The notes below the pieces were generated by a model, which was not told the origin of the DNA, searched no databases, and was given only the letters and a program-made list of their open reading frames with translations. A DNA stretch of 62,274 bases from an uncultured Pseudomonadota bacterium (GTDB taxonomy: Bacteria > Pseudomonadota > Gammaproteobacteria > Steroidobacterales > Steroidobacteraceae): contig CAISDJ010000128.1 of assembly GCA_903884105.1 (NCBI GenBank), forward strand, positions 1 through 62,274, written 5' to 3'. The position numbers and the translations under genes are program-made. Positions 37,716-50,617 of this stretch are shown here, piece after piece (position 1 is the stretch's first letter; each line of letters opens with the position of its first letter).

Positions 37716-39101
37716 ATGGCTGGATTCTCTCCCGATTCGCTTGAGGCAGCCTTGGCCAAAGGGCAGGCCCAAGGCGCGTCCGGCGATGTCTGCGTGGCCT
37801 TCAGTGGCGGGCTCGATTCCACGGTGCTGCTTGCTGCACTCGCAGAACTCAAGTCACGCGGGTGGCCGACCGCGATCAGGGTGCTGCACATTGACCACCA
37901 GCTGCAACCCGATTCGGGCCTCTGGGCAGCTCGCTGCGGCGAGACTGCCCGGCAGCTGGGGCTTCCCTTCGGCAGTCAACGAGTGGTGGTTCCGGTCGCC
38001 AATGGCCAGGGTGTCGAGGCCGCGGCGCGCGCGGTTCGCTATGCCGCTCTGTATGGCAGCCTTGCGGTCGGCGAGACGGTGCTGACCGCGCACCATGCGG
38101 ACGACCAGCTCGAGACGCTACTGCTCGCCCTGATGCGGGGTGCCGGCGTGAGGGGGCTCTCTGGGATGCCGCGCCGGGCTCCCGCAGGTGTCGGCTGGCA
38201 TCAGCGGCCATTGCTCGATCACCCCCGCGCCGATCTTGAGTGCTGGGCCCGGCAACGCGGGCTGTCCTGGATCGAAGATCCGACGAATTGCGAGCCCAGG
38301 TATCGGCGCAGCTACCTGCGTCATGCGGTCCTCCCCGCGTTGCGGGGGACGTGGCCGGGAGCCGCCACAGTGGCTTCACGCTCTGCTGCGCACCTGGGCG
38401 AGGCCGCGGAGCTGCTTGATGATCTTGCCCGACAGGACTTCGAGCACGCGGCGCTCGAAACCTGCTTGCAGCGCGACAAGCTGTCTGCCATGACGCCGGC
38501 GCGGCGCCGGAACCTGTTGCGCTTCTGGCTGCGATCGCTGAACTTGCCCGTACCCTCGACTGCCAAGCTCGGCGTCCTCGAGCACGACATGCTCGTGGCG
38601 CGGCCCGACCGGCAACTCTGCGTCGCGTGGGAGGGCGCCGAGGTGAAATTGCACTGCGGGCTGCTGTACGCGGCGCCGCCCCTCGCACCGTTGCCGGTTG
38701 CGCACGAACAGGGCTGGGATTGGCGTGAGCCGCTGGTCCTGCCCGACGGACTGGGTGAGTTGCATGCCGTGCCCGCGATGGGCGCTGGGCTCGCAGCAGC
38801 GCGATTGCCGGTGCGCCTGACGTGGCGTTTCCGTGGTGAAGTCGCAGGTGGTAGCGGCGGCGATTCGCCGGATGCGGCACCGCACCGGCTCAAGAAGTTA
38901 CTGCAGGAGGCGCACGTATTGCCTTGGTGGCGCGGGCGATTACCGCTCTTGAGTGCGGGTAATCACTTGCTGGCGGTGGGTGATCTGTGGATCGCACGCG
39001 AATTTGCGGCAACGGGTTCGGCGCCGGGTGTGCGCGTGGAATGGCGACATCGGCCTGCGATCATCGCCGTGGGCCGTGGGCGACTAGCGACTAGCGACTA
39101 G
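37716..39101 (+). CDS. tilS: TilS, tRNA(Ile)-lysidine synthase
   Basis: Changes C34 to lysidine in tRNA-Ile(CAU), so that it reads AUA; 461 residues. The PP-loop ATP motif is FSGGLDSTVLL. HIDHQLQPDS, TAHHADDQLETLLL and the C-terminal RLKKLLQEAHVLPWWR substrate-binding domain are present. The last residues (RLATSD) and the stop are encoded by a CGACTAG heptamer array, so the true C-terminus depends on repeat number. accA-tilS adjacency is common in gammaproteobacteria. Confidence 0.94.
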   Translation: MAGFSPDSLEAALAKGQAQGASGDVCVAFSGGLDSTVLLAALAELKSRGWPTAIRVLHIDHQLQPDSGLWAARCGETARQLGLPFGSQRVVVPVANGQGVEAAARAVRYAALYGSLAVGETVLTAHHADDQLETLLLALMRGAGVRGLSGMPRRAPAGVGWHQRPLLDHPRADLECWARQRGLSWIEDPTNCEPRYRRSYLRHAVLPALRGTWPGAATVASRSAAHLGEAAELLDDLARQDFEHAALETCLQRDKLSAMTPARRRNLLRFWLRSLNLPVPSTAKLGVLEHDMLVARPDRQLCVAWEGAEVKLHCGLLYAAPPLAPLPVAHEQGWDWREPLVLPDGLGELHAVPAMGAGLAAARLPVRLTWRFRGEVAGGSGGDSPDAAPHRLKKLLQEAHVLPWWRGRLPLLSAGNHLLAVGDLWIAREFAATGSAPGVRVEWRHRPAIIAVGRGRLATSD

Positions 39102-39195
39102 CGACTGGCGATTGGCCGGAGCCGATGGGCCGGCTCCCTGGTCCGTGCAAGCAATCCTTGCAGATCACGAACCGCCAATCGCTCATCGCAAGTCG
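39081..39195. repeat. Heptamer array CGACTAG with inverted partner, tilS-pyrG
   Basis: Five phased units, CGACTAG x3, CGACTGG and CGATTGG (39081-39115), cover the tilS stop. Three inverted units CCAATCG, CTCATCG and CAAGTCG (39175-39195) follow after 59 bases. GCGATTGGC and GCCAATCGC give a perfect 9-bp closing stem. Inside the loop TGCAAG (39146-39151) pairs with CTTGCA (39157-39162). The whole forms a nested cruciform before pyrG. Confidence 0.85.
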
Positions 39196-39222
39196 CTTTC
39201 CTCATCCAGTCACTTCCAGTAG

Positions 39223-43077
<3,855 letters not shown>

Positions 43078-43078
<1 letters not shown>

Positions 43079-43386
43079 TGAAGATCATCGCGTCCGTCCT
43101 CTTTGTCCTGCTGGTGCTGCTGCAGTACCGGCTCTGGGTCTACGAGGGCGGCATGCGCGAAGTCTGGCACCTGCGCGCCGAAGTGGCTGTGCAGAAGGAA
43201 GAGAACGACAAGCTCGTGGGCCGCAACCGCACGCTGGTTGCCGAAGTGCAAGACCTCAAGAAGGGCAAGGTGGCCGTCGAAGAGCGCGCCCGCACCGATC
43301 TCGGCATGATCGGATCGCGGGAGACTTTCTTCCAGGTGGTACAGCCGGAGGCGGCCAAGGCCGCACTGACGAACGCTCAACGTTGA
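43078..43386 (+). CDS. ftsB: FtsB, divisome protein
   Basis: Bitopic inner-membrane protein of the FtsQLB complex, 102 residues: a short N-terminus, one membrane helix (about residues 3-20), a periplasmic coiled coil (MREVWHLRAEVAVQKEENDK), and the conserved ERARTDLGMIGSRETFFQVV tail. The eno-ftsB-ispD-ispF order is standard for gammaproteobacteria. Confidence 0.94.
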
Positions 43387-43398
43387 GCCGGCGAGCCT

Positions 43399-44109
43399 GT
43401 GACCGTTCACGTCGCCCAGCCCCCTCGTTACTGGGTCATCGTTCCCGCCGCTGGCAGGGGCCATCGCATGGCGGGCGCGTTGCCCAAGCAATACCTGCCG
43501 CTCGCAGGGCGCACCGTTCTTGAGTGGTCGCTGGCGCCGTTTCTGGCCCGACCCGAGTTCCATTCCATCGTGGTTGCACTCTCCCCGGACGATGCACGCT
43601 GGCCATCCCTGCCGTTGGCCCAGGACAGGCGCATCCTCGCGGTAACCGGAGGTGCGGATCGCGTCGATTCAGTGCGGGCGGGACTCATGGCGATCGCGGA
43701 GCATGCCCATGCGCAAGACTGGGTCCTCGTGCATGACGCGGCACGACCGTGCCTGACCCCAGGTGATCTCAACCAGCTGCTCGTCACGCTTGCAGGCGAT
43801 TCAGTGGGCGGGCTGCTCGCGGCACCCGTGCCGGATACGCTCAAGCGGGCCGGAGCCGACGGCCGGGTGGATGTAACAGTCTCGCGCTTGCAACTGTGGC
43901 GCGCGCTGACGCCGCAGATGTTTCGCTACGGCGTGCTGCGTCAGGCGCTTGAGCAGAGCGCGAGCGGGGCGCAGATCACGGACGAGGCGTCTGCCGTGGA
44001 AGCACTCGGCCTCAAGCCGTTGCTTGTCGCAGGGCGCAGCGACAATCTCAAGATCACCGTGGCGGAAGACCTCGCCACAGCCGAGCGCCAGCTGGCCGAC
44101 CTTGGTTAA
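43399..44109 (+). CDS. ispD: IspD, MEP cytidylyltransferase
   Basis: Couples MEP to CTP in the isoprenoid pathway, 236 residues. The CTP-binding loop VIVPAAGRGHRMAGALPKQY is normal, and VHDAARPCL and the ITDEASAVE segment are present. The start is GTG at 43399; no better start is in frame. It uses CTP from the upstream pyrG product. Confidence 0.94.
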   Translation: MTVHVAQPPRYWVIVPAAGRGHRMAGALPKQYLPLAGRTVLEWSLAPFLARPEFHSIVVALSPDDARWPSLPLAQDRRILAVTGGADRVDSVRAGLMAIAEHAHAQDWVLVHDAARPCLTPGDLNQLLVTLAGDSVGGLLAAPVPDTLKRAGADGRVDVTVSRLQLWRALTPQMFRYGVLRQALEQSASGAQITDEASAVEALGLKPLLVAGRSDNLKITVAEDLATAERQLADLG

Positions 44110-44143
44110 GATGCGGCTCCAGACGTCGCAACGGACCTGCTGA

Positions 44144-44656
44144 ATGAACGACCAGAACAGCGCTCCCCTGACTACCTTGCGAATCGGGCAGGGCTACGAC
44201 GTGCATGCCTTCTGCCCGGGTGATCATGTGGTCCTGGGCGGCGTCAGCATTCCGTACAAGCTCGGGGTGCAGGCGCATTCCGACGGCGATGTCGTCATTC
44301 ACTCACTGTGCGATGCCTTGCTGGGGGCGGCGGCACTCGGCGACATTGGCATGCACTTTCCGGATACCGACCCGCGCTGGAAGGGCGTCGACAGCCGGCA
44401 CTTCCTGCGCCATGTTCGGGGCCTGCTCGGTGAACGTGGATTTTCGATCGTCAATGTCGACATCACCGTGCTGGCGGACGCACCGCGGCTCGGTTCCCAC
44501 CGTCAGGTGATGCAGGCCAATCTTGCCGCCGACCTGGGCCTTACGACCGATCGCGTGAATATCAAGGCCACAACCACCGAAGGTCTCGGCTTCATAGGCC
44601 GTGGCGAAGGCCTGGCCTGCCAGGCTGTGGCGATGATCCAGATGAGCGCAAAATAG
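44144..44656 (+). CDS. ispF: IspF, MEcPP synthase
   Basis: Trimeric zinc enzyme forming 2-C-methyl-D-erythritol 2,4-cyclodiphosphate, 170 residues. IGQGYDVHAF carries the Asp/His metal ligands. HSDGDVVIHSLCDALLGA and GRGEGLACQAVAMI are typical. It follows ispD by 34 bases. Confidence 0.95.
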   Translation: MNDQNSAPLTTLRIGQGYDVHAFCPGDHVVLGGVSIPYKLGVQAHSDGDVVIHSLCDALLGAAALGDIGMHFPDTDPRWKGVDSRHFLRHVRGLLGERGFSIVNVDITVLADAPRLGSHRQVMQANLAADLGLTTDRVNIKATTTEGLGFIGRGEGLACQAVAMIQMSAK

Positions 44657-44710
44657 CATTGCCCGTGCCGCTTGCGGCGCGCCGTCCACTCCTTCCGGTT
44701 TCCATCACGC

Positions 44711-45775
44711 ATGCCACTACCGTTGTCCTTTGATCTGCTGCCGCGCGCGTGGGGCGCCGCAATTGCCACGGGCCGTCTGAAGGTCGAGCCCGAGGACTTC
44801 GTCGTGCGCGAATGGCTTGGCTTCGGGGCGGACGGCGAGGGTGACCACCTGCTGTTGACCGTGCGCAAGCGCGGCGCGAATACCCATTGGGTGGCAAAGG
44901 AACTCTCGAAGCGGGCGGGCGTGCATCCGCGTGAGATTGGTTACTCCGGACTCAAGGATCGGCACGCGGTGACCGAGCAGGCCTTCACAGTGCCGGGTCG
45001 GACAGCGGATGCCGCGCAATGGCTGGGGTTTGCCGGAGAAGGCTTTGAGGTCATTGCAGCAGAGCGGATCCGGCGCAAGCTCAAGCGGGGTTCGCACAAG
45101 GGCAATGATTTCCAGATTGTCGTGCGCGAAGTGACGGCCAAGCGCGATCAATTGGCGGAGCGGCTGGCGTGCATCGCGCAGTTCGGCGTGCCGAACTACT
45201 TCGGTCCGCAGCGGTTCGGTCGCGGCGGACGGAATCTCGAGGTGGCAGAAAGCTGGTTCAGTTCGGGCAAGTCTCCGTACGACCGGCTGGATCGCAGTTT
45301 TGCACTGTCCGCTGCGCGCTCGGCGCTATTCAATACGGTACTGGCGGCGCGAGTGGCTGACGGTACGTGGAATCGGCTACTGGATGGGGATGTTGCGAAC
45401 CTCGACGGCAGCGGCAGCATCTTTCCGGTCGCTGCGGTGGACGACGTCCTGGCCGAGCGCAGTCAGCGTCTCGATATCCATCCGACAGGGCCAATGCACG
45501 GGCGAGGAGAGTCACGCACCGGCGCCGTAATCTCGAAGTTGGAAGAGGCGGTATTGGTGCCTTGGGCGCACTGGGCGAGCGGCATGGCAGCAGCAGGGCT
45601 CGAGCATGAGCGACGTGCGTTGCGACTGAACGTCCAGGGACTCACGTGGGACTACGCAGGCACGGACCTGACGTTGCGCTTCCGTCTCGGCAAGGGGGCG
45701 TTTGCAACGTCTGTGCTGGCGGAAGTCATCGACCCTGCAAGCGCCGCGCAAGTCGACGAAAGCGACGATGGGTAG
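44711..45775 (+). CDS. truD: TruD, tRNA pseudouridine(13) synthase
   Basis: Pseudouridylates U13 of tRNA-Glu, 354 residues. The catalytic Asp is in GYSGLKDRHAVTEQ, preceded by the substrate lysine motif HWVAKELSKRAGV, with FVPNYFGPQRFG-type sequence (VPNYFGPQRFGRGG). The ATG at 44711 matches the family start (LPLSFDLLPRAWG). A TTG further upstream is unlikely. Its stop is 11 bases from the convergent Smr gene. Confidence 0.93.
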   Translation: MPLPLSFDLLPRAWGAAIATGRLKVEPEDFVVREWLGFGADGEGDHLLLTVRKRGANTHWVAKELSKRAGVHPREIGYSGLKDRHAVTEQAFTVPGRTADAAQWLGFAGEGFEVIAAERIRRKLKRGSHKGNDFQIVVREVTAKRDQLAERLACIAQFGVPNYFGPQRFGRGGRNLEVAESWFSSGKSPYDRLDRSFALSAARSALFNTVLAARVADGTWNRLLDGDVANLDGSGSIFPVAAVDDVLAERSQRLDIHPTGPMHGRGESRTGAVISKLEEAVLVPWAHWASGMAAAGLEHERRALRLNVQGLTWDYAGTDLTLRFRLGKGAFATSVLAEVIDPASAAQVDESDDG

Positions 45776-45786
45776 TGTCGGGTTCC

Positions 45787-46314
45787 CTATCTCTTCAGCA
45801 GCACATAAACCGCGCCGCTGCCGCCATCCACGCCGCGAGCCGAACCGAAGGCCGTAACCCGGTCGCTTTGCCTCAGCCACAGGTTCACGACATTCTTGAG
45901 CACGGGGCCGCGAGGCCCTGAGCGGCGGCCTTTGCCGTGGATGATATGCACGCAGGTCAGGTTCCTCTGCACTGCGTTTCCAATGAACTCCCGCAGCTCC
46001 GCTCTTGATTCGACTGCGGTCAGTCCGTGCAGGTCGATTTCCGCCTCGACGACATACTCCCCGCGACGTAGCTTGCGCAGGATGGTTTCCGGAACGCCGT
46101 TGCGGCGGAAGGACAGCTCGTCCCCGGTCTCAAGCGCGGCAGGATCTGCAACAGACCCGAGGCTCTCTTTGAGCACGTCCTGCTCGTCTGTGCGCTTGAA
46201 CCGGGTTTCAGGAACAGGCTTCGGCCTGGCCGGACGTTCCGCCTTCTTTGCCAGGCGACGCACATCGCGCACTGCTTCGCGAAACAGCTCCTGTTCCTCG
46301 TCCCGCTTGCTCAT
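45787..46314 (-). CDS. Smr-domain protein, SmrA-like
   Basis: 175 residues from the ATG at 46314. A charged N-terminal region (MSKRDEEQELFREAVRDVRR) and LSFRRNGVPETILRKLRRGE precede an Smr domain with EIDLHGLTAVESRAEL and HIIHGKGRRSG, where DxH and HGxG are the presumed nuclease residues; it ends VDGGSGAVYVLLKR. The linker LSFRRNG...LRRGEY resembles E. coli SmrA more than SmrB. SmrB cleaves mRNA at collided ribosomes; whether this protein does is unknown. Confidence 0.85.
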   Translation of the reverse strand: MSKRDEEQELFREAVRDVRRLAKKAERPARPKPVPETRFKRTDEQDVLKESLGSVADPAALETGDELSFRRNGVPETILRKLRRGEYVVEAEIDLHGLTAVESRAELREFIGNAVQRNLTCVHIIHGKGRRSGPRGPVLKNVVNLWLRQSDRVTAFGSARGVDGGSGAVYVLLKR

Positions 46315-46414
46315 GGAAGTACTCGTTACCGCTTGCCACGGGCGTGTCAACCTATCGGCGCAGCACGCCCTTCCAGTATAGTTGCTGGCCTGCTCCCCGG
46401 GACAATTTTCATTA

Positions 46415-47182
46415 GTGAAGCTCCTCTTAAGCAACGATGACGGCTATCGCGCCGAAGGCCTGCGCTTTCTGGTCGAAGCCATGAGGCCGCTCGCCGACAT
46501 CACCGTTGTCGCCCCGGACCGCAACCGCAGCGGTGCCAGCAACTCACTGACGCTGGATGTGCCGTTGCGCGTGACCCCCTACGGCGACGATCAGTATTAC
46601 GTGAACGGCACGCCCACCGATTGCGTGCACCTCGCGATCTCCGGCCTGTTCGACTACGACCACGACATGGTGATCTCAGGCATCAATGACGGTGCCAACC
46701 TCGGTGACGACGTGTTGTACTCGGGCACGGTTGCCGCAGCAGTGGAGGGTCGCTTTCTCGGGTTGCCCGCGGTTGCGGTGTCGCTCGTGTTCGACCCGGC
46801 GCTGCCGGAATCCGGTCATCACTTCGCCACCGCGGCGCGCGTGGCTGCCGAACTCCTGTTGCGCCTGCAACGCTCGCCGCTGCACCGGGCCACCATCCTC
46901 AACGTCAACGTGCCCGACCTCCCGTACGAGGCCATCAAGGGCTACCAGTCCACGCGGCTGGGTGCCCGGCATCGATCTGAACCCGCAGTGCCCGCGCGCG
47001 ATCCCCGTGGGCGCTTGTTGTACTGGATCGGCCCGGCCGGCAGCGGCCAGGACGCGGGACCGGGCACGGATTTCCACGCCGTTGCCAACGGCTACGTGTC
47101 GGTCACGCCACTGCAGATCGATTTGACGCGACACACGGCACTCGATGACATCCGCGACTGGCTGAGCGGTCGCGAGTCATGA
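46415..47182 (+). CDS. surE: SurE, 5'/3'-nucleotidase
   Basis: Metal-dependent survival phosphatase, 255 residues. The start GTG ([16 protein letters not shown]) aligns with the E. coli N-terminus; the metal Asp pair is in [17 protein letters not shown] and [19 protein letters not shown] are conserved. The divergent region to the Smr gene is 100 bases. Its stop overlaps pcm (ATGA). Confidence 0.94.
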   Translation: MKLLLSNDDGYRAEGLRFLVEAMRPLADITVVAPDRNRSGASNSLTLDVPLRVTPYGDDQYYVNGTPTDCVHLAISGLFDYDHDMVISGINDGANLGDDVLYSGTVAAAVEGRFLGLPAVAVSLVFDPALPESGHHFATAARVAAELLLRLQRSPLHRATILNVNVPDLPYEAIKGYQSTRLGARHRSEPAVPARDPRGRLLYWIGPAGSGQDAGPGTDFHAVANGYVSVTPLQIDLTRHTALDDIRDWLSGRES

Positions 47183-47841
47183 TGGATCCCCGCCGCTCCG
47201 GCATTGGCATGACCTCTGCGCGGACCCGCGAACGGCTGGTCCAGCGCCTCATGGAGCAGGGGATCAAGAGTCCTGCGGTGCTCGACCAGATCCGCAACGT
47301 GCCGCGGCACATGTTCGTCGACGAAGCGCTGGGCACGCGAGCGTACGAGGACACGGCGTTGCCTATCGGCTTCGGCGTGACCATTTCGCAGCCCTACGTC
47401 GTCGCGCGGATGACGGAAGCGTTGATCGAAGGCATCCCGCCGCGCAAGATCCTCGAAGTCGGCACCGGCTGCGGCTACCAGACGGCCGTGCTGTCGCCGC
47501 TTGTCAGCACCATCTACAGCATCGAGCGCATTGGTGATCTGCTGACCAAGACCAAGGCGCGCCTGCGCGACCTCAATATCCGCAATGTGCAGTTCCGGCA
47601 CGGTGATGGCTTCAAGGGTTGGGTGGCGCACGCACCGTACGATGCAATCATCGTCGCGGCCGCTTCAGAGGTAATACCGGAGGCGCTGCTCAAGCAGTTG
47701 GGACCAGGTGGCAGGCTCATTACGCCGATCGGGCCCGAAGGTCGCCAGGAGCTGCGTCGCGTGGTCCGTCGCGGCGATGATTTCCATACGGAAATGCTTG
47801 GGCTCGTCAGTTTCGTGCCATTGCTGAAGGGACTCGGCTGA
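47179..47841 (+). CDS. pcm: Pcm, protein-L-isoaspartate O-methyltransferase
   Basis: Repairs isoaspartyl residues with SAM, 220 residues. [33 protein letters not shown] and the SAM-binding [15 protein letters not shown] are diagnostic. Two adjacent ATGs (47179 and 47182) are possible starts. The surE-pcm-nlpD order is conserved in gammaproteobacteria. Confidence 0.95.
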   Translation: MMDPRRSGIGMTSARTRERLVQRLMEQGIKSPAVLDQIRNVPRHMFVDEALGTRAYEDTALPIGFGVTISQPYVVARMTEALIEGIPPRKILEVGTGCGYQTAVLSPLVSTIYSIERIGDLLTKTKARLRDLNIRNVQFRHGDGFKGWVAHAPYDAIIVAAASEVIPEALLKQLGPGGRLITPIGPEGRQELRRVVRRGDDFHTEMLGLVSFVPLLKGLG

Positions 47842-47875
47842 CCTCGACCGGCAGCGACTCCGCTATCCTGTGCGG

Positions 47876-48589
47876 ATGGCACCAACGGCAATGTTCGAGG
47901 CTTCCGGCAGACTCTTCGCGGTACTGGCCGTGTTCAGCGTGTTGCTGCTGGTGGCTGCTTGTGGCAGTTCGCCAACGCGCCTGACGGCGGCTTATGCGGT
48001 GAAACGCGGCGACACGTTGTATTCGATCGCGTGGCGCCACGGTCTCGACTATCGCGAAGTGGCCCGGTGGAACGGCATCGGGCGCGATTACCTGATTCAT
48101 CCCGGTCAAGTGCTCTACCTTGTGCCTTCCAGTCGCGCTGATCGGCAGGCGCGGCAGGGCCGATCATCACCGCAGCCCGCTGCGGCTCCTGCCAACGCTG
48201 TTCCCGCCGGTGCAGCGGTCAACTGGGGCTGGCCTGCAGATCAGGTGCAGGTGCAGTTGACTACGCGGCCGAACAGCAGCCAGGGGTTGACGATGGCGGG
48301 CCAGCTCGGGCAGTCGATCCGTGCGGCTGCGGCTGGCAGCGTTGTGTATGTCGGATCCGGACTGCTTGGGTACGGTCAGCTCGTCATCATCAAACATAAC
48401 GAGAGGTACCTCAGTGCCTATGGCCACACACAGTCGGTGTTGATTCGCGAGGGTGAAGCGGTGCAGGCAGGGCAGTCCATCGCCACGATGGGCGAAGGGC
48501 CGGGACGGCGCCCAATGCTGTATTTCGAGATCCGCGTGAACGGCCAGCCCGTCGATCCACTGGGTTTTCTGCCGGCCCGCGCACGTTGA
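47876..48589 (+). CDS. nlpD: NlpD-like lipoprotein, LysM plus LytM domain
   Basis: Outer-membrane lipoprotein of 237 residues. The lipobox LLVAAC ends the signal peptide. A LysM domain follows (YAVKRGDTLYSIAWRHGLDY), then a Pro/Ala linker and a C-terminal LytM/M23 fold (SVVYVGSGLLGYGQLVIIKH). The M23 zinc ligands are missing: the usual HxH is replaced in LYFEIRVNGQPVDP. As in E. coli NlpD, it is therefore an activator of an amidase (AmiC type) at division rather than an enzyme. ATG at 47876 was chosen; GTG at 47870 and ATG at 47891 are alternatives. rpoS does not follow. Confidence 0.91.
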   Translation: MAPTAMFEASGRLFAVLAVFSVLLLVAACGSSPTRLTAAYAVKRGDTLYSIAWRHGLDYREVARWNGIGRDYLIHPGQVLYLVPSSRADRQARQGRSSPQPAAAPANAVPAGAAVNWGWPADQVQVQLTTRPNSSQGLTMAGQLGQSIRAAAAGSVVYVGSGLLGYGQLVIIKHNERYLSAYGHTQSVLIREGEAVQAGQSIATMGEGPGRRPMLYFEIRVNGQPVDPLGFLPARAR

Positions 48590-49052
48590 ATTTCCTCTCG
48601 CAACAGCGTGAGTTTTGCCGACTGTCATGCGCCCTTTGGCATGCAAACTAGACCCATTCCATTCGTCGGCGGCAGTCTTGCACTCGGGTAACGCGTATGT
48701 CTAAATTCGACCCACTGTCGCTGGCCACCGACTTCATGGGCGGCGACTGCACTGGACAGCAGACGGTGTGACCGGGACGACCCGGAGAAGACGCAGGGGC
48801 GAGGGGGGATTCGAGGTAACAGCGCCAAGAAGTAAAAGAACCGAAAACAACAAGAAAATGCCGTCGCGCCGGAACGTAAAAGCTCCAGGCAGCAATGACG
48901 GGTTGATCGAACGAACTTCAGTTTCCTGCGTCTTCCCCCGGTCGCCTTGAGCCGGGGTCCAGAAATCAAAACGCCGCGTTCAGCGGCCTGCTCCTGCGAA
49001 AGTCCGGTCCGGCGCGCTCAAAATCGCTTGCCCGATACCTGTGCAAATCGCT
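48590..49052. other. Noncoding region after nlpD with inverted repeats
   Basis: About 460 bases with no supportable gene. A 22-base inverted repeat, 48776-48797 against 48925-48946, matches at 19 of 22 positions, with 127 bases between arms. Within the right arm CCCCGG (48936-48941) and CCGGGG (48952-48957) form a REP-like hairpin, and GCCGC/GCGGC (48973-48987) form another. The 48810-48860 interval is purine-rich and AT-richer than its surroundings. A 24-codon frame at 48698 has no ribosome binding site. In many gammaproteobacteria rpoS occupies this place. Confidence 0.6.
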
Positions 49053-49427
49053 TCAGTCCTTCAGGAACAATGCGGCCACGACGCGACGATCCTCCGCCAC
49101 GAGGATATTGAACGTCCTGCATGCTGCGGCCGTGTCCATGACCTCGACGCCGATTCGCCGCGTCAGCAGTGCAGTCAGGATGCTGCGCTCCGGAAAGCGC
49201 TGCCTTGTTCCCGTCCCGATCAGCACGATCTCCGGCCGCTGCGCGATCACGTGATCGAGATGCGCCAGGGTCAGTTCGCCCAGGGTCTGTGGCGGCCAGT
49301 CGGTGTCCATCGATTCCGCCGTGAGCAGGCAGCTCGTGTGAATGACATCATCGCCGACGCGCAGTTCTCCGGGAACGAAGCTGCGGACGAGGTTGACGCC
49401 GGGGCCGGTTTGCAGCGTGATCTTCAT
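49053..49427 (-). CDS. Mth938-like domain protein (DUF498 family)
   Basis: 124 residues from the ATG at 49427. SFVPGELRVGDDVIHTSCLL, PEIVLIGTGTRQRFP and GVEVMDTAAACRTFNILVAE match the Mth938/NDUFAF3-like family (COG3737). The mitochondrial homologue NDUFAF3 helps complex I assembly; the bacterial role is not established. It is divergent from the RpfE-like/recJ unit. Confidence 0.82.
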   Translation of the reverse strand: MKITLQTGPGVNLVRSFVPGELRVGDDVIHTSCLLTAESMDTDWPPQTLGELTLAHLDHVIAQRPEIVLIGTGTRQRFPERSILTALLTRRIGVEVMDTAAACRTFNILVAEDRRVVAALFLKD

Positions 49428-49558
49428 GGGGTGCCCGGTTGCTGAGGGAATGTGCAAATTCAATCAGAGTTTCGCCGGCCACGCTATCATCGCGGGCCTT
49501 CGGGCTACCGCCGTTCAAGCTGTTCCCCCGACGAAGGCAAACACTCTCCCGCTCTGCT

Positions 49559-50617
49559 GTGTCCCGACGCACCCTGACATTGACCCGCTCAACTGCTGCC
49601 GTTTCCCACCCTGCGCCCTTCAGGCTCGTGGTGCCTGGCTTTGTGCCGGCATGGCGGCGTGCGACCACGTTGCAGTCGATGGAGCTCCCGGCACTGACGC
49701 GGCTGGTGCGGCGAGGGCGGGCGTCCCGCATCGACGTGGCGCAGCCCGGTTGGCGGCCGCACCACCTCCGCCTGCTGTCTCTGCTTGGACTGGACGCGGA
49801 TCGATTGCATGGGGGAGCGCCGGTCGAGTGGCTGGGTCTCGGTGGCGAGCCGCGGCGCGGCGGCTGGCTGCAAGCGGCGTTCGTGCATCTGGAAATCGGC
49901 AGCCACAACGCCAGGCTGCACGCCGTGACCGGACTCGGCGTGCAGGAGGCGCTGCAGCTCGCGACGGTGCTGGCGGCAGGCCTGCAATTCCCTGGATTTT
50001 CTGTGCTGCCTTCACCCGACCTGCAGCAGTTTCCCGGTGTGTTCCTGCACTCGGACGGCCCCATCGATGCGGTCTGTCCGGTGCCTGGCTCCGATGACCT
50101 CTTGGAATTGCGTGACGTCCTGCCGCAGGGCAAGGACGGTCCGGTGCTGCGTCGTCTGCTGACGGAAGCCCAGATGCTGCTGCATGACCATCCCGTCAAT
50201 GCGGGCCGAGAGCGTCGCAACCTGCGCGCCGTGAACGCCGTCTGGCTGACTGGAGTCGGCGAGTTCGATGCGATGCTGGCCTCCTCGCTGCCTGGTGTGG
50301 CGAGTGATGGGGCCTACCTCAAGGGGCTTTGTCGCTTGCACGGCGGTGCGACGTTGCCGGTGCCCGCTTCGGCCGAAGCGCTGTTGTCGGCCGCGCGGCC
50401 TGCGCTCGTTGAGTTGCCTGCCTTTGAGGATCCCGATCCGTCGGCTCGACTCCACCAGCTGGAGCACGACTGGTTTGCGCCGCTGGCCAGCGCCATAGGC
50501 GCCGGCCGCATTGTCGCTGCAGAGTTGCACCTCGATGAGGTCCGAGTCCAGATCGACCGTCCGGCCCTGCGGCGCTTCTGGCGACGCGGGCCCACTCTCG
50601 CCGACGTGCTGCAATGA
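49559..50617 (+). CDS. RpfE-like conserved protein upstream of recJ
   Basis: About 352 residues from GTG at 49559. The start is uncertain: the conserved part begins near FRLVVPGFVPAW, and TTG or GTG codons further downstream are possible. It has no signal peptide or membrane helix. Segments such as LLSLLGLDADRLHGGAPVEW and AAFVHLEIGSHNARL resemble the recJ-linked protein called RpfE in Xanthomonas, distantly reminiscent of alkaline-phosphatase-like mutases. No catalytic residues can be assigned. The stop overlaps recJ (ATGA), implying coupled translation. Confidence 0.62.
   Translation: MSRRTLTLTRSTAAVSHPAPFRLVVPGFVPAWRRATTLQSMELPALTRLVRRGRASRIDVAQPGWRPHHLRLLSLLGLDADRLHGGAPVEWLGLGGEPRRGGWLQAAFVHLEIGSHNARLHAVTGLGVQEALQLATVLAAGLQFPGFSVLPSPDLQQFPGVFLHSDGPIDAVCPVPGSDDLLELRDVLPQGKDGPVLRRLLTEAQMLLHDHPVNAGRERRNLRAVNAVWLTGVGEFDAMLASSLPGVASDGAYLKGLCRLHGGATLPVPASAEALLSAARPALVELPAFEDPDPSARLHQLEHDWFAPLASAIGAGRIVAAELHLDEVRVQIDRPALRRFWRRGPTLADVLQ

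Noticed and set aside
47870-48589. Active M23 endopeptidase
   Set aside because: The HxH and other zinc ligands are absent from the LytM domain, so an amidase activator role is more consistent.
48698-48772. 24-codon frame beginning MSKFDPLSLATDF
   Set aside because: No ribosome binding site and no recognisable family; too short to support without conservation.
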